Positions 53,933-62,812 of a DNA stretch of 64,000 nucleotides are shown here, piece by piece; the first letter of the stretch is position 1; each line of letters begins with the position of its first letter. The notes beneath the pieces are model-generated. The model searched no databases. It was not told where the DNA came from and saw only the letters and a program-made list of their open reading frames with translations. The position numbers were made by a program, and so were the translations under genes. The stretch is taken from NCBI RefSeq assembly GCF_900163965.1, contig NZ_FULE01000008.1:1-64000 (forward strand). The letters are read 5' to 3'. This DNA comes from Vibrio ruber DSM 16370 (lineage in GTDB: Bacteria > Pseudomonadota > Gammaproteobacteria > Enterobacterales > Vibrionaceae).

Positions 53933-54469
53933 ATGATAAAACAAATCCTAATTGCAGTCGCTGCGGCTGTTGTTTCTCTCCCTTCTGTTGCATATTCAGA
54001 GCGATCTTCCGAAGTATTTACTGTGGTTGATGGTAACCAACATGGTCAGAGAATCGAGTCATTTGAACTTGGCGATGTCGATGGCGATGGTGTTCAGGAA
54101 ATTATTTATCTGACATCGGTCAAACACCTTGAAGTGGTCTCTTACACCAAACCGATTGACGCCAGTTTCTTTACACAAAACCACAATACGGTATGGACGC
54201 TCAAAGATCATAAATATAGCGATAAACTCTTTTTCATTGTTTTTGACGGCAATCAGGGCGGCGCTTATTTCAAACTGGACGGAAGTTTCAGTGAGCTGAT
54301 TCCTTTAGAGATCAAAGACGGACATCTCTATGGTAAAAGTGGCAATGATGAGCTGTATATCGATAAAGTCACGGATGACATGATTCACGGACAAATTAAG
54401 GACAGCCGTATCGACCGTTCTTATCGGGCGGTTCCTTCTGAATTTATCGCCACCAGAATACCTCGCTAA
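53933..54469 (+). CDS. Secreted protein with Ca-binding-like DGD motif, paralogue 2
   Basis: A 178-residue secreted protein with signal peptide (about 1-22, ending VAYS) and the same calcium-loop motif, here GDVDGDGVQEIIYL. It lies 19 bp after its paralogue and probably shares its transcript. Both end in a similar segment around MIHGQIKDSRIDRS and MWGMLTDSHLDGQ-like text, which supports common origin. The in-frame ORF start at 53867 lies inside the upstream gene and is rejected. Confidence 0.7.
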   Translation: MIKQILIAVAAAVVSLPSVAYSERSSEVFTVVDGNQHGQRIESFELGDVDGDGVQEIIYLTSVKHLEVVSYTKPIDASFFTQNHNTVWTLKDHKYSDKLFFIVFDGNQGGAYFKLDGSFSELIPLEIKDGHLYGKSGNDELYIDKVTDDMIHGQIKDSRIDRSYRAVPSEFIATRIPR

Positions 54470-54649
54470 ACTGACCTTTGTTAACATGGGTCATCAGGCA
54501 GATATCGATACTAAACTCGTTTTGTATCGATATCTGCCCCAGCAGCCTTCGGATGAATGCGCTACGAACTAATCGGATCTGATAATGTCTGTAAAAGGAG
54601 ACGTCTGACAGGAGACGTAGACCGCGAAGACAAGCAGGAGCCTGAAAGT

Positions 54650-55096
54650 ATGCGAGGGTTGAGTACTATCATTCTAATTGCCGTCGGGTGTTTGATTGGT
54701 TATTTCACACCACAGTCGTTTGGAAAACATCACCATAACCGCACCAATATGGAGATTGTCTCGGAAACCATTGCCCCCGGTGTGATGTTAACGGGGTACC
54801 GGGAACCTGAAGAAAATGAGCAACAAGGCTCGCAAGGCTACCACTATCTTTATTATCTGCATTCCCCCGGGGAAGCGTTGAGCGACCCGTTTCTGATTAC
54901 CGATACCCCAGTGTTTAATATGGATAAACTGAGTCCGCATCATTTGAGTATTCGTATCACCGGACATGTCCTGCATTATCAAAGTCTGTCGCAGATTGAA
55001 TGGCATGATCATCTGACGACCATTGCCGTGGATCTGACGGCTCACAGTGAGGGTGAGCCTCAGGAGACTCGTTCATCAGCCGCACACAGTGGTTGA
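54650..55096 (+). CDS. Membrane-anchored protein of unknown function
   Basis: A 148-residue protein with an N-terminal hydrophobic anchor (MRGLSTIILIAVGCLIGYF) and a soluble domain containing HHHNRTN and YHYLYYLHSPGEAL. AGGAG at 54636-54640 supports the ATG at 54650; the frame extends to 54557 but that part is non-conserved in character. No known domain recognised. Confidence 0.6.
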   Translation: MRGLSTIILIAVGCLIGYFTPQSFGKHHHNRTNMEIVSETIAPGVMLTGYREPEENEQQGSQGYHYLYYLHSPGEALSDPFLITDTPVFNMDKLSPHHLSIRITGHVLHYQSLSQIEWHDHLTTIAVDLTAHSEGEPQETRSSAAHSG

Positions 55097-55185
55097 TGAT
55101 AATCGAACCGTAACCGGCTCAGTTCCTTTATGTTTATCTGAAAAAATCTGCTAATTTAAACAAGATAATGATTCTCGGAGGCAGC

Positions 55186-56160
55186 ATGAGTCAAAGTGCG
55201 TTTATAGCAGCTTTATTATTTGATGGGCAAGGTGGTGCGGTTGAGTTGGATCTGGAACAGGTCAATGCCTGGCAACCTGAACAGGGCACATTATGGGTAC
55301 ATATTGATTGTGCCAATGAACAGGGCAGTCACTGGTTGTCACATCAGAGTGGTGTCGGAGAATTGGTGGCGGATGCTTTATTGAGTAATGATACGCGTCC
55401 ACGGGTCAGCCACGTCAATGAGCAGTCACTGATTTTTTTACGCGGGGTGAACCTGAGCGAAGGGGCAAGCCCTGAGGATATGGTCTCGGTGCGGATTGTG
55501 ATTGATGCGCAGCGGATTATCTCGACCCGGCGGCGAAAGTTGTTGTCAGTCAGTGATTTAATTCAGTCTCTGCATCAGGGGGAAGGGCCGGTCAACAGTT
55601 CTGATTTTCTGGTGCGGTTGTGCCATTACCTGACATTGCGGATTGATGCTGTCACCGCTACTTTTGAAGACCGGATTGCGCAGATCGAAGAAAATGTGCT
55701 TGAAGAGTCGAACCCTGCCGTCCACCGTAAAGAGTTGATGGAAATCCGGCGTCAGACCATCCACTTACGGCGCTATCTGGCACCTCAGCGTGAGGCGATG
55801 CTGAAAATGGTCGCTGAACGTAAAGCATGGTTACTCGCAGATGACCGGCTTTATTTACAGGAGAGTACCGACCGGCTGATTCGTTCGGTGGAAGAGCTGG
55901 ATGCGATTCGTGAACGGGCGGTGGTGACACAAGAAGAGTTGGTCAGTCAGGTCAATGATCAGATGAACCAGCGTATGTATGTGATGTCTTTAATTGCAGC
56001 ACTGTTTTTACCGCTGGGATTTTTGACCGGGTTGCTGGGGGTTAATATTGGCGGGATCCCGGGGACAGACAATCCCGGTGCATTCCTGTGGTTTTCTGTC
56101 ATGTTGATTGTGGTGATGATCGCTATCTTAGGGTTTTTTAAGTTTAAACGCTGGTTTTAG
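55186..56160 (+). CDS. zntB: ZntB zinc transporter (CorA superfamily)
   Basis: A 324-residue CorA-family transporter with a large cytoplasmic N-terminal domain and two C-terminal helices (about 265-285 and 300-320). The channel loop reads GVNIGGIPG, the GVN form found in ZntB rather than GMN of CorA, so zinc transport is likely. GGAGG at 55177-55181 supports the ATG at 55186; upstream frame from 55168 is rejected. Confidence 0.85.
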   Translation: MSQSAFIAALLFDGQGGAVELDLEQVNAWQPEQGTLWVHIDCANEQGSHWLSHQSGVGELVADALLSNDTRPRVSHVNEQSLIFLRGVNLSEGASPEDMVSVRIVIDAQRIISTRRRKLLSVSDLIQSLHQGEGPVNSSDFLVRLCHYLTLRIDAVTATFEDRIAQIEENVLEESNPAVHRKELMEIRRQTIHLRRYLAPQREAMLKMVAERKAWLLADDRLYLQESTDRLIRSVEELDAIRERAVVTQEELVSQVNDQMNQRMYVMSLIAALFLPLGFLTGLLGVNIGGIPGTDNPGAFLWFSVMLIVVMIAILGFFKFKRWF

Positions 56161-56201
56161 CAATTTGTGGTGCTAAAACGCAGAGTGCAGGGCTTTCGCG
56201 A

Positions 56202-56260
56202 TAAAATAAACGAGTTGTAGTTAAAATAAACGAATTGTAATTAAAATAACGAATCGTAAT
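56202..56260. repeat. Three tandem copies of a 20-bp repeat
   Basis: TAAAATAAACGARTTGTART is repeated at 56202, 56222 and 56242 (the last copy one base shorter and with a few changes). It lies between the end of zntB and its terminator. Confidence 0.75.
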
Positions 56261-56297
56261 AAAACGGCTCAGTGAGTATTGCACTGAGCCGTTTTGA
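56261..56297. terminator. Bidirectional terminator between zntB and xylA
   Basis: A 14-bp perfect stem, AAAACGGCTCAGTG / CACTGAGCCGTTTT, with a 7-nt loop; it gives a T run on either strand and separates two convergent genes. Confidence 0.88.
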
Positions 56298-56405
56298 TAT
56301 GAAGACGGTATCGGGATGACCGTCTGTCGGGGGTAAGGAGCATGAGTCCAAGTTGACGCCCGAGAGCAAATATCGAGCGCCAATGACGGAGTATTACCAG
56401 ATAAA

Positions 56406-57725
56406 TTACCGATAGATATACCGATTGACCAGATTTTCCAGATATTCTTGTTGACCGGATACTTTTTGTGGCGCGATATCATTGTCTACAGCGAACTGAG
56501 CCAGTGATGTCAGTGAATGTTCTCCGGACAGAATGTCACGACCCAGTGGTTGGCTCCAGTCGGCATAACGCTGGGCGATATGTTTGGCGAGTTGATCATT
56601 TTCGATCATGCCTGCTGCCCGTTCGAGTGCCAACGCCATGATATCCATACCACCGATATGACCATGGAACAGATCATCGGCATCAATAGACGGACGACGC
56701 AGTTTGGCATCAAAGTTCAGCCCACCGGTGGTGAAACCACCTGTTTTGAGAATTTCGTACATGATTAGGGTATTTTCTTCAACACTGTTCGGGAACTGGT
56801 CAGTGTCCCAGCCCAACTGCGCATCACCACGGTTAGTGTCGATGGAGCCGAAAATTCCCAGCGCAGTTGCCGTGGCGACTTCATGGTGGAAACTGTGTCC
56901 GGCCAGCGTCGCATGGTTGGCTTCAATGTTGACTTTCACTTCATCTTCAAGCCCGAACTGTTTTAAGAAACCATAAACGGTTGCACAGTCATAGTCATAC
57001 TGGTGTTTGGTCGGTTCTTGTGGTTTCGGCTCGATCAGAATCGTGCCTTTAAAGCCGATTTTGTGTTTGTGTTCAACAACCATTTGCATCAGGCGGCCAA
57101 GTTGTTTGCGCTCCTGACGTAAATCGGTATTGAGTAAGGTTTCATAGCCTTCGCGTCCGCCCCATAACACATAGTTTTCACCGCCGAGTTTTTTAGTGGC
57201 ACCCATGGCGTGGAAAATTTGCGTCGCTGCATAGGCAAACACTTTTGGATCGGGGTTCGTAGCAGCACCGGCCATATAACGTGGATGAGAGAACGCATTG
57301 GCGGTACCCCATAACAATTTCATACCGGTGTCTTGCTGTTTTTGTCCCAGCACATCAACCATTTCTGCGAAATTATTGACGTATTCTTTGATGGAGCTGC
57401 CTTCAGGCGCGACATCAGCATCGTGGAAACAGTAGTAAGGCACACCGAGTTTGGTGAAGAACTCAAAGGCAAGATCGGCTTTCAGGCGTGCCAGTTCCAT
57501 TGCACTGCCGCCATGGTGCCATGGCCGGTCAAAGGTTGCGGCTCCAAATACATCGGCTCCCGGCCAGACGAAGTTGTGCCAGTAGCAGGCTGAGAAACGC
57601 AAGTGTTCTTTCATTGATTTGCCGAGAATCATACGGTCCGCATCATAATGATGGAATGCTAAGGGATTGGTTGATTCTGTCCCTTCAAATTGAATAGGGT
57701 CAATGTGTTTAAAAAATTCAGTCAT
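56406..57725 (-). CDS. xylA: Xylose isomerase
   Basis: A 439-residue xylose isomerase that converts D-xylose to D-xylulose. The catalytic pair is H101 and D104 in [11 protein letters not shown], exactly as in E. coli XylA, and metal-site segments include [14 protein letters not shown] and [16 protein letters not shown]. Full length, no defect seen. It is divergent from the symporter at 58057 and convergent with zntB. Probably under XylR and CRP control, as elsewhere. Confidence 0.97.
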   Translation of the reverse strand: MTEFFKHIDPIQFEGTESTNPLAFHHYDADRMILGKSMKEHLRFSACYWHNFVWPGADVFGAATFDRPWHHGGSAMELARLKADLAFEFFTKLGVPYYCFHDADVAPEGSSIKEYVNNFAEMVDVLGQKQQDTGMKLLWGTANAFSHPRYMAGAATNPDPKVFAYAATQIFHAMGATKKLGGENYVLWGGREGYETLLNTDLRQERKQLGRLMQMVVEHKHKIGFKGTILIEPKPQEPTKHQYDYDCATVYGFLKQFGLEDEVKVNIEANHATLAGHSFHHEVATATALGIFGSIDTNRGDAQLGWDTDQFPNSVEENTLIMYEILKTGGFTTGGLNFDAKLRRPSIDADDLFHGHIGGMDIMALALERAAGMIENDQLAKHIAQRYADWSQPLGRDILSGEHSLTSLAQFAVDNDIAPQKVSGQQEYLENLVNRYIYR

Positions 57726-58056
57726 GATGGTTTTCCTGTATCAGTGAATAAATGCAGAGCGAATAAACTCAATTTCCACTCATCATGACGGGATTGTTTC
57801 GTTGGCGGCAATTGTGATTTTTCTTATTGCCATTATTCATTTTTTTAAATTTGAACTGCGTTGTTTTTTTTAAATACGTGCTTATCTGTATGATCACATA
57901 AATAAAAAATCATAACTTTGTTGAATTATTCCATAATAGGCAAACCTGAATTGTTTGACTTTATATATAGCCAGACAATCTCAAGATGAGACGAAAATTT
58001 CATCTTGAGATTGTTGGATAGAAAAACACCCTACAAATATAAAAGAGGTCACTCAA
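57726..58056. promoter_or_regulatory. Divergent xylA/xylE control region with xylE leader hairpin
   Basis: 331 bp holding promoters for both genes. CAATTGTGATTTTTC at 57809-57823 matches, in inverse orientation, a segment before xylB (60985-60999) and may be a XylR site. TATATA at 57963-57968 is a -10 candidate for xylE. Just after it lies a perfect 14-bp inverted repeat (CAATCTCAAGATGA at 57976-57989, TCATCTTGAGATTG at 58000-58013), which would form a hairpin at the start of the xylE transcript. Confidence 0.5.
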
Positions 58057-59460
58057 ATGAAAACAGGTACAAATGTTATTCACCTAACGCTGGTCGTCGC
58101 GTTAGGTGGATTGTTATTTGGTTACGATACCGCGGTCATTTCCGGTGCGGTTGAAGCACTGCAAAATTATTTTCAGCTGACGGCAGCCGAGCTGGGCTTT
58201 GCGGCCTCCTCAGCTTTAATCGGTTGTGTCCTTGGTGCTGCATTAGCCGGTTATGTCAGTAATCGTTACGGCCGGCGGGGCGCCCTCATTATTGCAGCGT
58301 TACTTTTTCTGATTTCTGCGATTGGTTCTGCCGTGCCACAGCATTATTGGACCTTTGTCATTTATCGGATTATCGGTGGTGTCGGGGTAGGGATCGCATC
58401 GATGGTTTCTCCGATGTATATCGCAGAAGTCGCCCCACCGGCACGGCGCGGCGGGTTGGTGGCATGGAACCAGTTTGCCATTATTTTCGGGATGCTGGTG
58501 GTGTATTTCGTCAACTATGGTATTGCCCTGATGGGCAGTGACAACTGGCTCAATGATGTCGGCTGGCGGTATATGTTTGCCTCGGAAATGATCCCTGCAA
58601 TCCTGTTTTTCGGGCTATTGTTTACCGTGCCGGAAACACCGCGCTGGCTGGCCCTGAAAGGGCGTAATCATGAAGCGCATGGTTTACTGAAGGCGATGAA
58701 TCCCCGGCAAGATATCGAGCCGCAATGGCAAGAAATCAAACAGTCATTGATTAAGGTGCATCGGCCGGGCATTATCGCAGCGGGATATCTGGGCGTGTTA
58801 GTGATCGGTATTATGCTGAGTGTGTTGCAACAGGTCACCGGGATTAATGTGTTTCTCTACTATGCGCCCGCGATTCTCAAAGGTTTTAGTGATTCCACAA
58901 CGGATATTGCACTGCTGCAAACAATTCTGGTCGGTGCCGTCAATTTAAGTTTTACCGTGTTGGCGATTTTTACGGTCGATAAATTCGGGCGTCGGCCGCT
59001 GATGATGATTGGCGCCGGTTTGATGGCGGTCAGTATGCTCGCTATTGGCACCGCTGCATATCTGGATGCGATTGGGGGGTACCTGTTGGTATTCATGCTG
59101 TTATATATCGCAGCATTTGCATTGTCACTGGGGCCGGTGACTTGGGTTCTATTGTCTGAAATCTTCCCGAATAGTGTTCGTTCACGAGCCTTATCTATTG
59201 CGGTGTTTGCGCAATGGTTCGCTAATTTTGTGGTGTCTCAGTCCTTCCCGATGATGAATGAAAAAGAGAGTTTCATCTTTCAGCAATTTCACGGCGGTTT
59301 TCCGTTCTGGCTCTACGGGATTATGGGAATATTTACGGTTTACTTTATTTATCGCTGGGTTCCGGAAACCAAAGGCAAGTCACTGGAACAACTGGAAACG
59401 ATCTGGCAGCATGACTCGACTCAAGGCGAGCATCGTATGAAACCTGCCGGTTTGTCTTAA
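58057..59460 (+). CDS. xylE: D-xylose:H+ symporter, sugar-porter MFS
   Basis: A 467-residue sugar porter with twelve hydrophobic segments. Family motifs seen: GLLFGYDTAVISGA in helix 1, NRYGRRGAL between helices 2 and 3, PETPRWLALKGR after helix 6, DKFGRRPL between helices 8 and 9, and PETKGKSLEQ at the C-terminal end. Placement opposite xylA and near xylR and xylB indicates xylose as substrate, though related sugars cannot be excluded. AGAGG precedes the ATG. Confidence 0.9.
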   Translation: MKTGTNVIHLTLVVALGGLLFGYDTAVISGAVEALQNYFQLTAAELGFAASSALIGCVLGAALAGYVSNRYGRRGALIIAALLFLISAIGSAVPQHYWTFVIYRIIGGVGVGIASMVSPMYIAEVAPPARRGGLVAWNQFAIIFGMLVVYFVNYGIALMGSDNWLNDVGWRYMFASEMIPAILFFGLLFTVPETPRWLALKGRNHEAHGLLKAMNPRQDIEPQWQEIKQSLIKVHRPGIIAAGYLGVLVIGIMLSVLQQVTGINVFLYYAPAILKGFSDSTTDIALLQTILVGAVNLSFTVLAIFTVDKFGRRPLMMIGAGLMAVSMLAIGTAAYLDAIGGYLLVFMLLYIAAFALSLGPVTWVLLSEIFPNSVRSRALSIAVFAQWFANFVVSQSFPMMNEKESFIFQQFHGGFPFWLYGIMGIFTVYFIYRWVPETKGKSLEQLETIWQHDSTQGEHRMKPAGLS

Positions 59461-59535
59461 CGGTGATGGTATGCGTTAGCCTGGACGGGGTCAGCGTATG
59501 ATCACAGATTGACTGATAAGTCTTTCTGCGCAGTC

Positions 59536-59556
59536 GCCCACCGAAGTCCGGTGGGC
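59536..59556. terminator. Hairpin between convergent xylE and xylR
   Basis: A GC-rich 8-bp stem GCCCACCG / CGGTGGGC with a 5-nt loop between two convergent genes. No T tract on either side, so termination strength is doubtful. Confidence 0.4.
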
Positions 59557-59602
59557 CTGCCCGTCAAGTCATTCAATTGACTGGGTTGTCGCAAGCGACG
59601 GG

Positions 59603-60880
59603 TTACAACGCATCACGATGTCGCCATCGGTCATTATGCTGCTCGCGAAATTCTTTCGGGGTACATTGCTGATGTTTTTTAAACACGCTGTACATATATT
59701 GCAGTGACGGGTAGCCACATAATTCAGCGATTTCGGCTACCGGCAATGATGTGGTGCCCAGCAGATGGCGTGCCTGCTTTAACTTCGAGTTATGGATTTC
59801 CTGATGAATGGAGTGTCCGCACTCTTCTTTAAAACGGATTTCCATGTTGGAGCGGGATATGCCGACATAATCAAGGACCTGCTCAACCTTAATGCCTTTA
59901 CAGGCGTGATGACGAATAAAATGCATCGCCTGAATCACATACGGATCTTTCAGAGCCTGATAGTCGGTGCTTTGTCGGGCGTGAACCTGTGTCGGCGGCA
60001 CCAGCCGACGCGTTTGTTTCAGGCTGTCTAATTGTTCGGTGTCTTGCGGATCGGTGGTCAACAGGCGGTGCAGTAGTTTCGCCGCCTGATAGCCCATCTC
60101 TTTACACCCTTGTTCCACCGAAGATAACGACACACGGCTCAGGTAACGGGTCAGCTCTTCATTATCAATGCCGATCACAGAGATCTTGTCCGGTACCATC
60201 AACTTTAAATGATCACAAACTTGCAGCAGATGGCGAGCCCGGGCATCGGTAACCGCAACAATACCGACCGGTGTCGGCAATTGCTGCAACCAGTCCGCGA
60301 GACGGTTCATATCGTACTGCCATGTTTGCGGGCTGACTTCGTTGCCCCGGTAAACCGAGCCGGAATATCCCTCGCGTTGTAAGAGATGAATAAAGGCTTG
60401 TTCCCGCTCATGAGACCAGCGTCGCCATGATTCTTGCGGCATTCCGTAGAACGCGAAATTTTCAATCCCTTTACTTTTGAGATGCTGAAATGCCAGTTCA
60501 ATTAAGGCCTGATTATCCGTCGCCACATAGGGGACATTCGGATAATCGTCCGGATGTTCATAAGAACCGCCAATCGCAACAACCGGCGTCGTGGTATTTT
60601 CAAGCAGCGCACGGATATCAGGATTGTCGAAATCGGCAATCACACCATCACCTTTCCAAGTATGGAAATTTTCCAGATGTGTGGTGAACTCTTCTTCAAG
60701 ATAAATATCCCAGTTGCATTGGGAAGCCTGTAAATATTCACCGATTCCCTCGATTACCTCCCGGTCATACACTTTATTGGCATTAAATAATAGCGTAATC
60801 CGATAACGGTGATCGATGAACTGACGATATAGATTGTGAGGGTAAGGTTTCAGAGCGGTCATGGATAGGTTTTTATTCAT
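59603..60880 (-). CDS. xylR: Xylose operon regulator XylR
   Basis: A 425-residue regulator with an N-terminal LacI-like sugar-binding domain (about 30-300) and a C-terminal AraC-type HTH (about 320-420: VEQVLDYVGISRSNMEIRFKEE and VAEIAELCGYPSLQYMYSVFKK). It should bind xylose and activate xylA, xylE and xylB. Start at 60880; an in-frame ATG at 60862 is an alternative, and neither has a good ribosome site. Divergent from xylB. Confidence 0.93.
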   Translation of the reverse strand: MNKNLSMTALKPYPHNLYRQFIDHRYRITLLFNANKVYDREVIEGIGEYLQASQCNWDIYLEEEFTTHLENFHTWKGDGVIADFDNPDIRALLENTTTPVVAIGGSYEHPDDYPNVPYVATDNQALIELAFQHLKSKGIENFAFYGMPQESWRRWSHEREQAFIHLLQREGYSGSVYRGNEVSPQTWQYDMNRLADWLQQLPTPVGIVAVTDARARHLLQVCDHLKLMVPDKISVIGIDNEELTRYLSRVSLSSVEQGCKEMGYQAAKLLHRLLTTDPQDTEQLDSLKQTRRLVPPTQVHARQSTDYQALKDPYVIQAMHFIRHHACKGIKVEQVLDYVGISRSNMEIRFKEECGHSIHQEIHNSKLKQARHLLGTTSLPVAEIAELCGYPSLQYMYSVFKKHQQCTPKEFREQHNDRWRHRDAL

Positions 60881-61140
60881 AAATAATATTAATTATATTT
60901 TGTCCATAATTTTTAAGTCTAACAGGCAACTACAGTGTTAAATGTGATCCTTCACTCAGTCGTTAAATCCATGAAGCTATCTATGAAAAATCGTAATTGT
61001 GTCATGAACTGAGAGACTTATGATAATGATTCGATAAATAAAATCATCACGAAGCATCAATATATCCGGATGACCCTATGACACCATGGTATATTTTCTA
61101 AGGTTATCCGAGCGATTGGCTGAAAATAAAAGGGTAGCTT
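60881..61140. promoter_or_regulatory. Divergent xylR/xylB control region
   Basis: 260 bp between xylR and xylB. GAAAAATCGTAATTG at 60985-60999 matches an inverse segment upstream of xylA (13 of 15 positions) and may be a XylR site. TGTGATC near 60944 is a possible CRP half-site, but no full palindrome follows. Confidence 0.4.
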
Positions 61141-62595
61141 ATGTATGTTGGAATTGATTTAGGGACATCCGGCGTTAAGGTCATTGTACTGGCTGAAAAT
61201 GGTGACGTGGTGGCAAGTGAGGTTGTGTCACTTGAGATTTCGCGTCCGTTTCCACTGTGGTCAGAACAGGATCCACAGCATTGGTGGCAAGCCACGGGGC
61301 AAGCGATTGAGGCACTGGGAAAACAGACAGATCTCAGTGCGGTGAAAGCTATTGGGTTGTCCGGACAGATGCATGGTGCGGTATTGCTCGATCAGCAGGG
61401 GCAGGTGTTACGTCCTGCGATTTTGTGGAATGACGGACGCTGTCAGGCGCAATGCAGCGAACTGGAGCGGCGCGTCCCCGATAGTCGCCAGATTACCGGG
61501 AATATGATGATGCCGGGTTTTACTGCGCCGAAACTGCTGTGGGTGGCAGAAAATGAGCCGGAGACTTTTGCCCGGATAGACAAAGTGCTATTGCCGAAAG
61601 ATTATTTGCGTTACCGGATGACCGGCGTGTATGCTTCGGATATGTCTGATGCTGCCGGAACCATGTGGCTTGATGTCGCCCGGCGAGACTGGAGTGATGA
61701 ACTGCTGGATGCCACCGGTCTGGAACGGCGTCAGATGCCGGATCTGTATGAAGGGAATGCGATGACCGGCACCTTGAATCGCGAACTCGCCAATGCATGG
61801 GGAATGCCGGAAGTACCGGTTATTGCCGGTGGTGGCGATAATGCCGCCGGGGCTGTCGGGGTCGGGATTATTGAGCCGGGGCAGGCGATGCTCTCTTTGG
61901 GAACCTCCGGGGTTTATTTTGCCGTTAGTGATGGTTTTCTTGCCAATCCGGACTCTGCGTTACACAGCTTTTGTCATGCATTACCCGGAACATGGCATAC
62001 TATGTCGGTTATTTTGAGCGCGGCATCTTGTTTATCCTGGGTATGTGATTTGACCGGATTTGCCGATGTGACTGAGATGTTGCGTGAGACGGAAAGCCAT
62101 GCAGCGCCCGATTCTGCAGTGGTATTTCTTCCCTATCTGTCGGGAGAGCGGACACCGCACAATGACCCGTATGCGAAAGGTGTTTTCTTCGGTATGACTC
62201 ATTCGACTTCGAAGTACGAGCTGGCTCAGGCGGTCTTGGAAGGGGTCGGATTTGCGTTTGCCGATGGGTTTGATGCACTACATCAGACTGGGTTAGTGCC
62301 GGAAGAGGTGGTTCTGATTGGCGGCGGGGCCCGCAGTCAGTATTGGCGTCAGATGTTGGCAGATATTGTCCGCCTGCCGCTGGCCTATCGTCAGGGCGGT
62401 GATGTCGGCCCGGCGCTTGGTGCTGCACGACTGGCGATGTTAGCCGTCAGACCCGAAATGACTGCACGGGATATTTGTGCATCACCGGTCTTGATCGAAA
62501 AACATCTGCCGGATAGCGAGAAAACGACACATTACCAACAGAAGAGAGCGGTTTATCAACAATTATATCGTCAGTTAAAGCCACTCTTTGTATAA
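61141..62595 (+). CDS. xylB: Xylulokinase
   Basis: A 484-residue FGGY-family kinase that phosphorylates D-xylulose. The N-terminal motif MYVGIDLGTSGVKV, the KDYLRYRMTG segment, GGGDNAAGAVGVG and the C-terminal GGGARSQYWRQ are those of XylB. It completes the xylose pathway with xylA. Full length. A terminator follows. Confidence 0.95.
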   Translation: MYVGIDLGTSGVKVIVLAENGDVVASEVVSLEISRPFPLWSEQDPQHWWQATGQAIEALGKQTDLSAVKAIGLSGQMHGAVLLDQQGQVLRPAILWNDGRCQAQCSELERRVPDSRQITGNMMMPGFTAPKLLWVAENEPETFARIDKVLLPKDYLRYRMTGVYASDMSDAAGTMWLDVARRDWSDELLDATGLERRQMPDLYEGNAMTGTLNRELANAWGMPEVPVIAGGGDNAAGAVGVGIIEPGQAMLSLGTSGVYFAVSDGFLANPDSALHSFCHALPGTWHTMSVILSAASCLSWVCDLTGFADVTEMLRETESHAAPDSAVVFLPYLSGERTPHNDPYAKGVFFGMTHSTSKYELAQAVLEGVGFAFADGFDALHQTGLVPEEVVLIGGGARSQYWRQMLADIVRLPLAYRQGGDVGPALGAARLAMLAVRPEMTARDICASPVLIEKHLPDSEKTTHYQQKRAVYQQLYRQLKPLFV

Positions 62596-62661
62596 GTTAT
62601 TTTTACTTTGGCTGATGTCTGTCTGCCGGTGATTGGCAAATCATCAGGCCATCAAATCAAT

Positions 62662-62689
62662 AAGGAGCCTTGCGGCTCCTTATTTTTAT
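62662..62689 (+). terminator. Rho-independent terminator after xylB
   Basis: Stem AAGGAGCC / GGCTCCTT with loop TTGC, followed by ATTTTTAT. Confidence 0.88.
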
Positions 62690-62812
62690 CGGGCTTATTT
62701 TGACTGGCACAAATGTGTGCCAGTTTCATGCCGCTATGTTATATCGACTATGTTATATCGACTGATATAATTAAGTCGATATTATTAAACCAATATTATT
62801 AAACCAATCGCG

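Noticed and set aside
60944..60958. Possible CRP site before xylB
   Set aside because: Only one half-site; the second arm is at the wrong spacing.
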